Positions 17,066 to 26,122 of a stretch of DNA of 64,000 nucleotides are shown here, piece after piece (position 1 is the stretch's first letter; each line of letters starts with the position of its first letter). The position numbers and the translations under genes were made by a program. Under the pieces are notes generated by a model. That model ran no database searches. It worked only from the letters and a program-made list of their open reading frames with translations, and was not told the origin of the DNA. Source of the stretch: Halomarina salina (GTDB lineage Archaea > Halobacteriota > Halobacteria > Halobacteriales > Haloarculaceae); the NCBI RefSeq assembly GCF_023074835.1, contig NZ_JALLGW010000002.1, positions 372,001 to 436,000 of the forward strand, in the 5' to 3' direction.

Positions 17066-18778
17066 CTACAGCACCGTCCCGTGTTTCTTGCTCGGGAGGT
17101 CCTTCTCGACGGTCTCGTAGAACGCGAACCGGTTGGCGAGTTCCTCTCGAAGCGACGCGGGCGGGACGATCTCGTCCACCACGACCTCGCTGGCCATCCG
17201 GTGGATGTCGATGTCCTCGCGGTACTCCTCGCGGAGTTCGGCCTCGCGCTCGGCGCGCTCCTCGGGGTCGTCGATGGCGTTGAGCTTGTTCGCGTACACC
17301 GCGTTGATGGCCGCCTCGGGACCCATGATACCGATCTCGCCAGCGGGCAGGCCGATGACGCTCTCGGGGTCGTAGGCCGGGCCGCTCATCGCGTAGATAC
17401 CCGCGCCGTACGCCTTCCGGACGACGACGGACTGTTTGGGGACCGTCGCCGAGGAGGTGGCGTAGATCATCTTCTTGCCCTGTTCCAGGATGCCCTCCTT
17501 CTCGACGTCCGACCCGGCCATGAAGCCGGGCGTGTCACAGAGGTAGAGCAGCGGGATGGAGAACGCGTCGCACTTCCAGATGAACTCGGCGGCCTTCTCG
17601 GCGGCGTCGGGGAAGATAGCGCCCGCGCGCTGTGCGGGCTGGTTGGCGACGATACCGACGGGTCGGCCGTCGATGCGGGCGAACGCGGTGATTATCTCGC
17701 CGCCGTAGTTCGGCTGGAGTTCGAGCACCGAGTCCGCGTCGACGACCCGCTCGATGAGGTCGTGCATGTCGTAGCCCTTGTTCGGCTCCTCGGGGACTAC
17801 CCGGTCGATACCCGCCGGAGCGGCGGCGGGAGCCGTCCCCTCGGTCTGGGGCGGGTCCTGGTCGGCGTTGTCCGGGAGGTAGGTGACGAGCTGGCTGACC
17901 AGTTCGCGGGCGTGCTCCTCGTCGCGGGCGACGAGGTCCGCGCTGCCGGAGTGACGGGCGTGAATCTGCGGGCCGCCGAGGTCCTGCATGTCGATGTCCT
18001 CGCCCGTGACCATCTTCACCATCCGCGGCGAGGCGATGGCCATCGCGCTCATCCCCTCGACCATGACGGTGAAGTCGGCGAACACTGGCGTGTACGCCGC
18101 GCCAGCGATACACGGACCGTAGAGGACGCATATCTGCGGGACGCGTCCGGAGAGCATCGAGTGGTTGTAGTAGTACTTCCCGATGCCCTCGCGGTTGGCG
18201 AAGAAGCCGGTCTGCTGGTCGATGCGACCCCCGGAGGAGTCCATCAGGTAGAGCACCGGCTTCCCGGTCTTCAGCGCGCGCTGTTGCATCCGGAGGAACT
18301 TCTCGACGCCCTTCGCGGCCATCGACCCCGCCTTGACGGTGAAGTCGTTGGCCATGAAGTGGACGTCTCGGCCCTCGAACTCCGCCGCACCCGTGATCAT
18401 CCCGTCCGCGGGCAGGCGGTCCTCGGCGTCGAACTCCGCGAACTTGCCGTCCTCGAAGAGGAGTCCGTCGTCCCCGAACCAGAGGTCCATCCGGTCGCGG
18501 ACGAACAGTTTGCCCTGGTCTGCGAGGCGCTGCTTGTACTTCTCGTGACCGCCCTGCTCGATGGCGGCTATCTCTTCGAGCAGCGCGATCTCGCGCTCGG
18601 TCGGCCCGATGTCGTCGTTCGGGACGGCGTCGCCGACGTGCTGGGCGTCGTGGACGACGGCCGGTTCGTCGGCGTCGCCGACGTACACCTCGACCTCCTC
18701 GACGGCGTGTCGCGCGAGTGCGGCCGCGATGGCCCGGGCCTCCTCCTCGCTCGCCTCCCTGGCGATGCGCACCTTCAT
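17066..18778 (-). CDS. Acyl-CoA (propionyl-CoA type) carboxylase, carboxyltransferase subunit with epsilon-like N-terminus
   Basis: 570 aa. Residues about 60-570 form the biotin-dependent carboxyltransferase (crotonase-fold) dimer domain, with oxyanion-hole segments such as YGPCIAGAAYTP and GAGIYAMSGPAYDPE. It would carboxylate propionyl-CoA or another acyl-CoA with a separate biotin carboxylase/BCCP subunit not encoded here. The first 55 residues, EASEEEARAIAAALARH and following, do not belong to a usual PccB and resemble the small acyl-CoA carboxylase epsilon/PccX subunit, suggesting a fusion. Methylmalonyl-CoA mutase parts lie 16 kb away. Confidence 0.85.
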   Translation of the reverse strand: MKVRIAREASEEEARAIAAALARHAVEEVEVYVGDADEPAVVHDAQHVGDAVPNDDIGPTEREIALLEEIAAIEQGGHEKYKQRLADQGKLFVRDRMDLWFGDDGLLFEDGKFAEFDAEDRLPADGMITGAAEFEGRDVHFMANDFTVKAGSMAAKGVEKFLRMQQRALKTGKPVLYLMDSSGGRIDQQTGFFANREGIGKYYYNHSMLSGRVPQICVLYGPCIAGAAYTPVFADFTVMVEGMSAMAIASPRMVKMVTGEDIDMQDLGGPQIHARHSGSADLVARDEEHARELVSQLVTYLPDNADQDPPQTEGTAPAAAPAGIDRVVPEEPNKGYDMHDLIERVVDADSVLELQPNYGGEIITAFARIDGRPVGIVANQPAQRAGAIFPDAAEKAAEFIWKCDAFSIPLLYLCDTPGFMAGSDVEKEGILEQGKKMIYATSSATVPKQSVVVRKAYGAGIYAMSGPAYDPESVIGLPAGEIGIMGPEAAINAVYANKLNAIDDPEERAEREAELREEYREDIDIHRMASEVVVDEIVPPASLREELANRFAFYETVEKDLPSKKHGTVL

Positions 18779-18832
18779 GATTCTGGGTGCGCGGACCGAC
18801 GTGAAAATCGTTGTCTTGTGGGAAGCGGCCGA

Positions 18833-19717
18833 CTACTCCAGCGCGAGTTCCAGTCGCTCGACGTACTCCTCGTTGCCGACGAAGACGGGCGTCCGCTCGT
18901 GGAGTTCGGCGGGCGTCTTCTCCAGCAGTGACCGCTCGCCGTCGCTGGAGCGCCCGCCAGCCGCCTCGATGATGGCCGCGACGGGGAGGCCCTCGAAGAG
19001 GAGTCGAAGCTTCCCCTGCTGGTGGTGGCGGAGCATCGGGTAGCCGAAGATACCACCGTAGGTGAGCACTTGGCTCACGTCGCCGATCATCGCGCCGCCG
19101 TAGCGGAGTTTCAGTTCGTCCTCGACGAGGCCGACGTAGCCCGCGAAGTCGTCGGTCCACTCGGGGACGCGCCCGCCGAACCCGTAGACGACGGGGTCGT
19201 CCGGGAGCGACAGGTCAGTGTCACTGACCCGGCGTTCACCGTCGACGACGGTGTACTCCGACACCTGCCCGTCGCAGGTGGCGACCATCGTCGTCAGCGG
19301 GCCGTACAGCACGAACCCGGCGGCGACGAGCGCGTCGCCGCCAGCGGGGAGCGGTTCGTCGTAGACGGCGACGATGGTCCCCATCACGTTGTTCGGCTTG
19401 ACGTTCGACGACCCGTCGAGCGGGTCGAGCGCGCAGTGGTAGTCGTCGTCGGAGGTGTCGTCCGCTTCGACGAGTCCCTCCCGCTCCTCGCTGGCGTAGC
19501 TCCCGACGCCGTCGAGTGCGAGCAGCGCCTCCTCGAACAGTTCGTCGGCGTAGACGTCCGCCTCCAGCTGTTGCTCGCCCGAGGGGTTCTCTCCCTCTTC
19601 GTATGTCCGGCGGCCGAGGAGGCTCTCGCGGACCTCGGGGGCGATGCGTGCCACCTCGGTGAACACCGCGTCGACGACCGGGTGACCGGCCGTCGCGTGG
19701 TCGTGGTCGGTGCTCAT
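18833..19717 (-). CDS. fbp: Fructose-1,6-bisphosphatase, class I
   Basis: 294 aa. The metal-binding motif DPLDGSSN is at 98-105 and the family signature GKLRLLFEGLPVA is near the C-terminus, so this is the eukaryote/bacterial-type (class I) enzyme, and not the archaeal bifunctional FBPase/aldolase. It removes the C1 phosphate of fructose 1,6-bisphosphate in gluconeogenesis. The ATG overlaps the stop of the upstream aldolase by four bases (ATGA), so the two are translated as one operon. Confidence 0.92.
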   Translation of the reverse strand: MSTDHDHATAGHPVVDAVFTEVARIAPEVRESLLGRRTYEEGENPSGEQQLEADVYADELFEEALLALDGVGSYASEEREGLVEADDTSDDDYHCALDPLDGSSNVKPNNVMGTIVAVYDEPLPAGGDALVAAGFVLYGPLTTMVATCDGQVSEYTVVDGERRVSDTDLSLPDDPVVYGFGGRVPEWTDDFAGYVGLVEDELKLRYGGAMIGDVSQVLTYGGIFGYPMLRHHQQGKLRLLFEGLPVAAIIEAAGGRSSDGERSLLEKTPAELHERTPVFVGNEEYVERLELALE

Positions 19718-20499
19718 TCGAGGGCCGCGTCGACAGAGGCCTCCTCGAAGATGACCTTCTCCAGCGAGTCGAGCAGCGCCTCCGGGTCCTCGCGCTGCCA
19801 GACGTTCCGGCCGACGGCGAGACCCTTCCCGCCAGCGTCCATCACGGCTTTCACCGACTGGAGGAACTCGCGGTCGCTGGTCTTCGACCCGCCGGACATG
19901 ACGACCTTGGTGGGACCGGCCATCTGCACCGCCTGCTCCATCCCCGCCTTGCTGCCAGGGTACTTCACCTTGGCAATGTCCGCACCGAGTTCGAGGGCGA
20001 GACGGGCCGCGTACGCGATGGTCGTGTCGCTCGTATCGTTCTTCAGGCCCTGACCGCGCGGGTACGACCACATGACGACGGGCATGTCGTGGTCGCGGGC
20101 GGCCTCCTGGGCGTCGCGGAACTCCTCGACCATCTCGATCTCGTTGTTCGACCCGCCGTAGACGGTGAAGCCGACCGACGACGCGCCGAGTTCGGCGGCG
20201 TAGTCGACCGTGCAGTTGACTGCCGAATCGGGTTCGCCCATCCAGAGGTTCGACGTGCCGTTGAGCTTCAACAGGAGGTTCACGTCGTCCTCGTACGACG
20301 GGTAGTACGCCTCCGCGATGCCCTTCTGGACGGCGACGGACGTGACGGCGGGGTGGGTCGCCGCCTCGAACGTGCGTTCGGGGTCCGCGCTCTCCGGGAG
20401 GTCCCCGAAGTCGACCGGCCCGTGTTCGAGGCCGTGGTCGTACGCGAGGATGAGCGCCTTCCCGTCCCGACAGAGCGGCGAGTCGTCGATGGGTAGCAT
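19714..20499 (-). CDS. fba: Archaeal class I fructose-bisphosphate aldolase
   Basis: 261 aa DhnA-type TIM barrel. LAYDHGLEHGP opens the active site, and the Schiff-base lysine lies in AKVKYPG (Lys177 by count, matching the position known in archaeal enzymes). It condenses triose phosphates to fructose 1,6-bisphosphate. A TATA-like agtaaaatac (minus strand, plus 20522-20531) lies about 26 bases before the ATG, so the fba-fbp mRNA is probably leaderless. The coupled gene pair makes a gluconeogenic unit. Confidence 0.92.
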   Translation of the reverse strand: MLPIDDSPLCRDGKALILAYDHGLEHGPVDFGDLPESADPERTFEAATHPAVTSVAVQKGIAEAYYPSYEDDVNLLLKLNGTSNLWMGEPDSAVNCTVDYAAELGASSVGFTVYGGSNNEIEMVEEFRDAQEAARDHDMPVVMWSYPRGQGLKNDTSDTTIAYAARLALELGADIAKVKYPGSKAGMEQAVQMAGPTKVVMSGGSKTSDREFLQSVKAVMDAGGKGLAVGRNVWQREDPEALLDSLEKVIFEEASVDAALE

Positions 20500-20640
20500 A
20501 CGGGTGGGTGTTCACCGACGGCGTATTTTACTGTTGGTGCAACGCGTCGCCGGTCCGACAGCGCCGTGACACGTGATACGTATTGACAGGCTCAGGGTAT
20601 TTCGGACAGATTCATATGTGGGAAACCCATCCGACCGTCC

Positions 20641-20673
20641 ATGATTTGGAACGACGACGAGGTGCGCGTGTGA
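20641..20673 (+). CDS. Possible 10-codon leaderless upstream ORF
   Basis: ATG at 20641 begins a ten-codon frame ending in TGA at 20671-20673. A TATA-like ttcatatg around 20611-20618 lies about 26 bases upstream, so the ATG would be at the 5' end of the mRNA. The last codons overlap the GTG start of the HAD gene (20670) by four bases. This is the arrangement expected for translation coupling or attenuation, but the peptide itself has no recognisable feature. Confidence 0.35.
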   Translation: MIWNDDEVRV

Positions 20674-21311
20674 CCTACGCCGCCGTCGTCCTCGACAACG
20701 ACGGGGTGCTCACGGAGCTCCCCAACCGCGAGACGATGTGGCGGGCGGCCGAGCGGACGTTCCAGCGCTTCGACCTCTCCGCGCCGTCGGGCGAGCAGGT
20801 CCGGGCGCTCGTCGCCGGGAACGTCGAGGCCATCCGCTCGCTCTGTCAGGAGCACCGCATCGACGCCAGCACGTTCTGCTACGAGGCGGCCGCCGCCGCC
20901 GTCCGCGAGCAGAAACGCGAACTCCGCGACGGTCTGCGGACGCTGTACGACGACACCAGCACGCTCTGGAACCTCGACGCGCCGCTCGGCCTCGTCAGCG
21001 ACAACCAGCACGAGACCATTCGGTTCATCCTCCGCTTCTTCGGCATCGAGGAGCGCTTCGACGCCGTCTACGGCAACCCGTACACGCCCGAGGGCCTGCA
21101 CCGGATGAAACCCGACCCGCACTACCTCGACGAGGCCCTCGACGACCTGGGCACGCGCGACGCACTCTACGTCGGCGACTCCGCGGTCGACGTCGAGGCG
21201 GCCGCGAACGCGGGCGTCGACTCGGCGCTCGTCGTCCGCGACGACGACGCGCCCGACTGCGAACCGACCCACCGAATCGAGTCGCTCGGCGAACTGTCGG
21301 CGCTGGTCTGA
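20670..21311 (+). CDS. HAD-superfamily hydrolase
   Basis: 213 aa phosphoglycolate-phosphatase-like HAD protein. Motif I is LDNDGVLTE (nucleophile Asp and general acid Asp), motif II is the Ser of VSDNQ, motif III the Lys in MKPDPHYL, and motif IV YVGDSAVDVEAA. It probably dephosphorylates a small phosphoester in the cytosol. The GTG start at 20670 places motif I at the normal distance from the N-terminus. An alternative start at ATG 20616 would fall inside the TATA-like box. Its translation may be coupled to the short upstream frame. Confidence 0.83.
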   Translation: MTYAAVVLDNDGVLTELPNRETMWRAAERTFQRFDLSAPSGEQVRALVAGNVEAIRSLCQEHRIDASTFCYEAAAAAVREQKRELRDGLRTLYDDTSTLWNLDAPLGLVSDNQHETIRFILRFFGIEERFDAVYGNPYTPEGLHRMKPDPHYLDEALDDLGTRDALYVGDSAVDVEAAANAGVDSALVVRDDDAPDCEPTHRIESLGELSALV

Positions 21312-21371
21312 GACGCCCAGCGGTCGGTCGCTCCACTGAGGGAGCCACACTGTCTCTCACGCTCTGACCCA

Positions 21372-22091
21372 CTACCACGGAATCCGTTCCCTGTCACGCC
21401 AGAACGACCCGCTCGGACCCTCCGGTGTGAACCTCGCCAACCAGAGCGGCGTCGCTGCTCCCTCGGCAGGTGTTCGCGGCGCGTCGTCGCTCCCCATGTC
21501 CGTCCGAACCGCCCCCGGACAGACCGCGTTCGCGACGAGTCCGTCGGACGCGTACTCGCCGTCGAGGTAGCGCGTGAACCCGTTGAGTCCCGCCTTCGAC
21601 ACCCGATAGGACGGGTAGCCGGGGCCGGCGACGCCGTGGTACCCCTCCTGTGGGTCCTCGAACGCGCCGTCGCCGCTCGACACGTTGACCACTCGGCCGC
21701 CGACGCCGTCGAGCAGGAGGGGGAGTGCCGCCCTCGTGACGACCATCGGCCCGCGCAGGTTCACCGAGAGCGTCGCGTCGATGTCGGCGGTGGTGGTCTC
21801 GTGGAGCGGAACGTTCGGCGGGGCGACGCCGGCGTTGTTGACGAGGACGTCGAGTCGCCCCGCTTCGTCGTCGACTCGGTCGACGGCAGCCTCGACGGTC
21901 GCGTCCTCGGTGACGTCGAGTCGTATCGGCCTCTGGTCGACTGCCGTCACGTCGTCCGCGTTCCGGGCACCGGCGTAGACGGTCGCCCCCAGGTCGACGA
22001 GTCCAGCGGCCACCGCCGCTCCGATGCCCCTCGTCGCCCCGGTGACGAGTGCGACCTGACCGTCCAGTGATTCGTACAGCGGCGTCTCCAT
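21372..22091 (-). CDS. Short-chain dehydrogenase/reductase
   Basis: 239 aa classical SDR. The cofactor loop TGATRGIG is at the N-terminus, NNAG in the middle, and the catalytic set Ser (VVNVSSG) plus YRVSK follows. The C-terminal PGAVRTDMG is typical as well. NAD(P)-dependent oxidoreductase of unknown substrate. ATG at 22091; upstream in-frame DNA overlaps the divergent 3-hydroxyacyl-CoA dehydrogenase gene region and is not conserved-looking. Confidence 0.88.
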   Translation of the reverse strand: METPLYESLDGQVALVTGATRGIGAAVAAGLVDLGATVYAGARNADDVTAVDQRPIRLDVTEDATVEAAVDRVDDEAGRLDVLVNNAGVAPPNVPLHETTTADIDATLSVNLRGPMVVTRAALPLLLDGVGGRVVNVSSGDGAFEDPQEGYHGVAGPGYPSYRVSKAGLNGFTRYLDGEYASDGLVANAVCPGAVRTDMGSDDAPRTPAEGAATPLWLARFTPEGPSGSFWRDRERIPW

Positions 22092-22176
22092 GTCTCGTCG
22101 GTCGCGCCGCGCCGATGAAAAAGGCGTACTCGCGACGGAGCGGCACGCTTTACCCACCGCACGGAGAGCGACGAGT

Positions 22177-23037
22177 ATGCGTGGATTCGACTCCATCGAC
22201 CGTATCGGCGTCGTCGGCGCGGGCACTATGGGCGGCGGCATCGCGCAGGTGTGCGCCCAGCAGGGCTACGACGTGGTCGTTCGAGACATCGAGCAGGAGT
22301 TCCTCGACCGCGGGTTCGAGAACATCGAGGACTCGCTGGACCGACTGGTGAACTCGGAGACGCTGACGCGCGAGGAGGCCGACGCCGCACGCGAGCGACT
22401 GACGGGGACGACCGAACTGTCGGACCTCGCGGACTGCGACTTCGTCGTCGAGGCGGCCGTCGAGAACATGGACATCAAACAGGACATCTTCGCGGACCTC
22501 GACGAGGCGGTGCCCGAGGACGTCGTCCTCGCCACGAACACCTCGACGCTCTCCATCACGACCATCGCCAGCGTCACCGAGCGCCCGGACCTCGTCGTCG
22601 GCCTGCACTTCATGAACCCCGTTCCGGTGATGAAGGGCGTCGAAGTCGTCACCGGCGAACACACGAGCGAAGAGGTGACGTCGCTGGCGCACGGCCTCGC
22701 GGAGGCCCTCGGTAAGGAGACCTGGGAGTCCGACGACAAGCCCGGCTTCGTCTCGAACCGCATCCTCATGCCGTGGATCAACGAGGGCGTCCGCGCGTTC
22801 GACGAGGGCGTCGCGACGAAGGAGGACATCGACCGCGGGATGAAACTCGGCACGAACGTCCCGATGGGACCGCTCGAACTCGCCGACCACATCGGCCTCG
22901 ACATCTGTCTGGACGCGACCGAGACGCTCCACGAGGAACTGGGCGACCGCTACCAGCCCGCGTACCTGCTCAAGCGGAAGGTCGACGCAGGCGACCTGGG
23001 GAAGAAGACCGGTCGCGGCTTCTACGACTACGAGTAG
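22177..23037 (+). CDS. 3-hydroxyacyl-CoA dehydrogenase
   Basis: 286 aa, the length of a monofunctional FadB-type dehydrogenase. The N-terminal Rossmann motif is GVVGAGTMGGGIAQV. The active-site stretch GLHFMNPVPVMKGVEVV includes the catalytic histidine, and SNRILMPWINEG leads into the C-terminal helical domain. It oxidises L-3-hydroxyacyl-CoA with NAD in beta-oxidation or 3-hydroxybutyryl-CoA metabolism. A TATA-like gctttaccc is about 27 bases before the ATG. Acyl-CoA dehydrogenase and thiolase genes follow within 6 kb. Confidence 0.92.
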   Translation: MRGFDSIDRIGVVGAGTMGGGIAQVCAQQGYDVVVRDIEQEFLDRGFENIEDSLDRLVNSETLTREEADAARERLTGTTELSDLADCDFVVEAAVENMDIKQDIFADLDEAVPEDVVLATNTSTLSITTIASVTERPDLVVGLHFMNPVPVMKGVEVVTGEHTSEEVTSLAHGLAEALGKETWESDDKPGFVSNRILMPWINEGVRAFDEGVATKEDIDRGMKLGTNVPMGPLELADHIGLDICLDATETLHEELGDRYQPAYLLKRKVDAGDLGKKTGRGFYDYE

Positions 23038-23322
23038 CGACGACGGTCGCCCAAAGACCTCGAAGCCGGTGGCGTAGCCCCGAACGACTTTCTCCGCGGG
23101 CGGACGACGACGAGCAGTCACGATGTCCTCACTCGACCGCCGACGGTACGAGCCGCCCGTCGACCGTATCGTCGCAGTCGGCGAGGTCCGGTCGACAGGG
23201 AGCGTCGGGAGCCTCACCCGGACGTACCGTTCGACCGGGTGTTCATCGGGCGTCGCTCCGATTCGGGCCGTGTCGGTTAGCTGGCGCAACAGTGTTATGA
23301 CCTACCCTTCACAACGCAGTCG

Positions 23323-23784
23323 ATGACGTGGAGGGTGAGGGGGTTCAGGCCGACGGACGCCGCAGCGGTGTGGGAGGTGCACGTGCAGGACCTGCAGGAC
23401 TCCATGCCGTTCTTCTCGCCGTCGTGGGCGACCGACCTGCACGACGTCGAGCGGACCTACCTCCGTCGGGGAACGTTCCTGGTCGCCGAGGACGACGGCG
23501 ACGTCGTCGCGACGGGCGGGTTCATCCCCGAGACCGACGACACGGCCTGGCTGCGACGCGTTCGGGTGCTCCCCGCCTGGAAGGGGAGCGATGTCGGCCG
23601 GGAACTGCTCGCGGAACTCGAACGGCGGGCGCGCCTCCACGGCTACGAGCGGGTGGTCGTCCACACGAGCGAGCACTTCGACACCGTGAACCGACTCGTC
23701 GACGCGCTGGGGTACGAGCAGGTCGACAGGAGCCATCGGCCGGAGTGGGGCGGTGACGTCCTCTACTTCGAGAAGTCGCTCTGA
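23323..23784 (+). CDS. GNAT family N-acetyltransferase, copy 1
   Basis: 153 aa GNAT-fold acetyltransferase. FRPTDAAAVWEVHVQDL opens the fold, and RRVRVLPAWKGSDVGRELL is the acetyl-CoA-binding motif A. The C-terminal HFDTVNRLVDALGYEQVDR is the usual motif B. Substrate unknown. A paralogue of the same length class starts 64 bases downstream, showing the pair arose by tandem duplication. Confidence 0.83.
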   Translation: MTWRVRGFRPTDAAAVWEVHVQDLQDSMPFFSPSWATDLHDVERTYLRRGTFLVAEDDGDVVATGGFIPETDDTAWLRRVRVLPAWKGSDVGRELLAELERRARLHGYERVVVHTSEHFDTVNRLVDALGYEQVDRSHRPEWGGDVLYFEKSL

Positions 23785-23847
23785 GCCGTCGCCCGCGTCT
23801 CCAGGGCAGCGCAAACGTGTTACAGGTCGGGACTCGTATCCGAACTC

Positions 23848-24315
23848 GTGTCTCACCCGACCGTCAGGCGCTACCGACCGACGGACGCGGCCGAGGTGTG
23901 GGACGTCCACGTTCGGGACCTCTCGGGGGTGTTGCCGGTGTTCTCGACCGACTGGGTGGAGGACCTCCACGACGTCGAACGGGTGTACCTGCCGACGGGC
24001 GACTTCCTCGTCGTCGAAGCGGACGACGGCATCGTCGCGACGGGCGGGCTCCTCCCCGAGACCGACGACACCGTGCGACTGGTGCGCGTCCGCGTCCTGC
24101 CGGAGTGGCGGGAGACCGAGGTCGTCGCCGACCTCCTCGCGGAACTCGAAAGTCTGGCCCGTGGCCGTGGCTTCGACAGCGTCGTCCTCGACACGAACGA
24201 GCGTCTCGCGGAGCGCAACCGAGCGGTCGAGTCGAGCGGGTACGAACTGACCGACAGGAGACCGCTCCCCGAGTGGGGCGTCGACCTCCTCGTCTACCGG
24301 AAGTCGCTCGACTGA
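23848..24315 (+). CDS. GNAT family N-acetyltransferase, copy 2
   Basis: 155 aa. Clearly paralogous to the gene just upstream: shared YRPTDAAEVWDVHVRDL, DLHDVERVYL, VATGGLLPETDDT and a C-terminal PEWG motif. Motif A is more divergent (LPEWRETEVVADLL lacks the glycine-rich pyrophosphate loop), so acetyl-CoA binding may be altered. The start is a GTG at 23848, about 27 bases behind a TATA-like gtgttacag, so it appears to have its own promoter. Confidence 0.8.
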   Translation: MSHPTVRRYRPTDAAEVWDVHVRDLSGVLPVFSTDWVEDLHDVERVYLPTGDFLVVEADDGIVATGGLLPETDDTVRLVRVRVLPEWRETEVVADLLAELESLARGRGFDSVVLDTNERLAERNRAVESSGYELTDRRPLPEWGVDLLVYRKSLD

Positions 24316-24385
24316 GCGCCCGCTACAACCACCCGCCAGCGGCAGTGATGCCAACAATGAAGTCCGGATGGGCCGGACGCGAGGT

Positions 24386-25528
24386 ATGGACTTCAGCTTC
24401 TCGCCCGAGCAGAAGCAGATCGAGGAGATGGTCACGGAGTTCGTCGACGAGGAGATCGTCCCTCGCGCGGCGGACATCGACCACGACGACGAGTTCCCCC
24501 ACGACCTCGTCGGCGAGATGGGCGACCTGGGCCTGATGGGGATGCCGTTCCCCGAGGAGTACGGCGGCGCGGGTCTCGACTACCACTCCTACGCGCTCGG
24601 TCTCGCCGAGATATCCCGCGGGTCGGGCGGCGTCGGCACCATCGTCGCCGCTCACACCTCGCTGGCGGGCAACATGCTCTACGAGTTCGGCGACGAGGAG
24701 CAGAAACAGGAGTACCTCACACCGCTGGCGGAAGGAACGGACATCGGCGCGTTCGCGCTCTCGGAGGCACAGGCCGGGAGCGACGTGCCCGCGATGGGCA
24801 CCACGGCGGAACGAGAGGGCGACGAGTACGTCGTCAACGGCGGCAAACTGTGGATATCGAACGGCTCGGCCGCCGACACGGTGACGCTGTTCGCGAAGAC
24901 CGACCCAGAGGCCGGGAACAAGGGCATCTCCTCGTTCGTCGTGCGACCCGAGGAGGACGACGGCTTCATCGTCGAGGGGACGGAGGACAAACTCGGCGAC
25001 AAGGGCTGTCCGACCGCGGAACTCCGGTTCGACGACCTGCGCATCCCCGCCGACCGGCGACTCGGCGAGGAGGGGCGCGGGTTCGTCCACGCGCTGAAGA
25101 CGCTCAACGGCGGGCGTATCACCATCGCCGCCCGCGGCGTCGGCATCGCGCAGGCCGCCCTCGACGAGGCGCTGGCGTACTCCCAGCAGCGCGAGCAGTT
25201 CGACCAGCCCATCAGCGAGTTCCAGAGCATCCAGCACAAACTCGCGGACATGGACACGAAGACCAGCGCGGCCCGCCTCCTGATGCACCAGGCCGCGGAC
25301 AAGAAGATACGCGGCGAGGACTTCGTGAAGGAGGCCGCGCAGGCGAAACTGTACGCCTCGGAAGTGTCCCGCGAGGTGGCGAACGAGGGGATCCAGATCC
25401 ACGGCGGGTACGGCTACACCAAGGACTTCCCCGCCGAGCGGTTCTACCGCGACGCGAAACTCAACGAGATATACGAGGGGACCAGCGAGGTCCTCCGCAA
25501 CACCATCGCCGCGCAGTTGCTGAACTGA
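24386..25528 (+). CDS. Acyl-CoA dehydrogenase
   Basis: 380 aa FAD enzyme of standard length. The ALSEAQAGSD motif contacts the flavin, GYGYTKDFPAER is the C-terminal signature, and the catalytic glutamate lies in YEGTSEVLRN. It introduces the alpha-beta double bond into acyl-CoA, passing electrons to an electron-transfer flavoprotein. Start ATG 24386, whose product begins DFSFSPEQKQ as in relatives. Fits with the 3-hydroxyacyl-CoA dehydrogenase upstream and thiolase downstream. Confidence 0.93.
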   Translation: MDFSFSPEQKQIEEMVTEFVDEEIVPRAADIDHDDEFPHDLVGEMGDLGLMGMPFPEEYGGAGLDYHSYALGLAEISRGSGGVGTIVAAHTSLAGNMLYEFGDEEQKQEYLTPLAEGTDIGAFALSEAQAGSDVPAMGTTAEREGDEYVVNGGKLWISNGSAADTVTLFAKTDPEAGNKGISSFVVRPEEDDGFIVEGTEDKLGDKGCPTAELRFDDLRIPADRRLGEEGRGFVHALKTLNGGRITIAARGVGIAQAALDEALAYSQQREQFDQPISEFQSIQHKLADMDTKTSAARLLMHQAADKKIRGEDFVKEAAQAKLYASEVSREVANEGIQIHGGYGYTKDFPAERFYRDAKLNEIYEGTSEVLRNTIAAQLLN

Positions 25529-25615
25529 GCGCTCCACCGCGCACTCGCTCTCTTTCACTTTCACTGGCCCTCTCGCGGAGGTTCAAGTCGTGGTCGTCCG
25601 CAGGTTCGGTCAGCG

Positions 25616-26008
25616 ATGTTCACCGACGTGACCCACGTGACCGTGTTCGTCGACGACCAGGACGAGGCGATTGCCTTCTACGCCGACGTACTGGGTTTCG
25701 AGGTCCGGGTAGACAGTCCGATGGGCGACGAGGGCCGCTGGGTAACCGTCGCGCCGCCGGGTGCGTCGGTACCGGAACTGACCCTCGTGGAGGCCGACAG
25801 CGACGGGAAACGGGAGCGTATCGGCTCGCAGGCCGCCGACCACGTGTTCCTCGTCCTCGAATCGAGCGACCTCTACGCGGATTACGAACGCCTGCAGGAG
25901 GCCAGCGTCGAGTTCCACGGCGAGATTCGCGAGGTGCCGTGGGGTATCGACGCCACGTTCGAGGACCCCTGGGGGAACGTCTACAACGTCGTCGAACCCG
26001 AGGGGTGA
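25616..26008 (+). CDS. VOC/glyoxalase-fold protein, copy 1
   Basis: 130 aa vicinal-oxygen-chelate protein with two beta-alpha-beta-beta-beta repeats. HVTVFVDDQDEAIAFYADVLGF is the typical first module; the metal-ligand positions are His near residue 8 and Glu near the end (VVEPEG). Could be a glyoxalase, dioxygenase-like or resistance protein; substrate unknown. A paralogue follows 115 bases downstream. Confidence 0.83.
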   Translation: MFTDVTHVTVFVDDQDEAIAFYADVLGFEVRVDSPMGDEGRWVTVAPPGASVPELTLVEADSDGKRERIGSQAADHVFLVLESSDLYADYERLQEASVEFHGEIREVPWGIDATFEDPWGNVYNVVEPEG

Positions 26009-26122
26009 GGCCATCCGCGGGCGGGATTCGCCGAGGCGGACACCGGACTCCCGTTCACGTTCAGTTTCGCTCTCCTCTCGGCGCATATTCATGTCCTCGA
26101 ACAATCAACAGAAAACTGCACC

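Noticed and set aside
23123-23326. 67-codon open frame before the first GNAT gene
   Set aside because: Basic and Ser/Arg-rich composition unlike haloarchaeal proteins, overlaps the real GNAT start, no motif.
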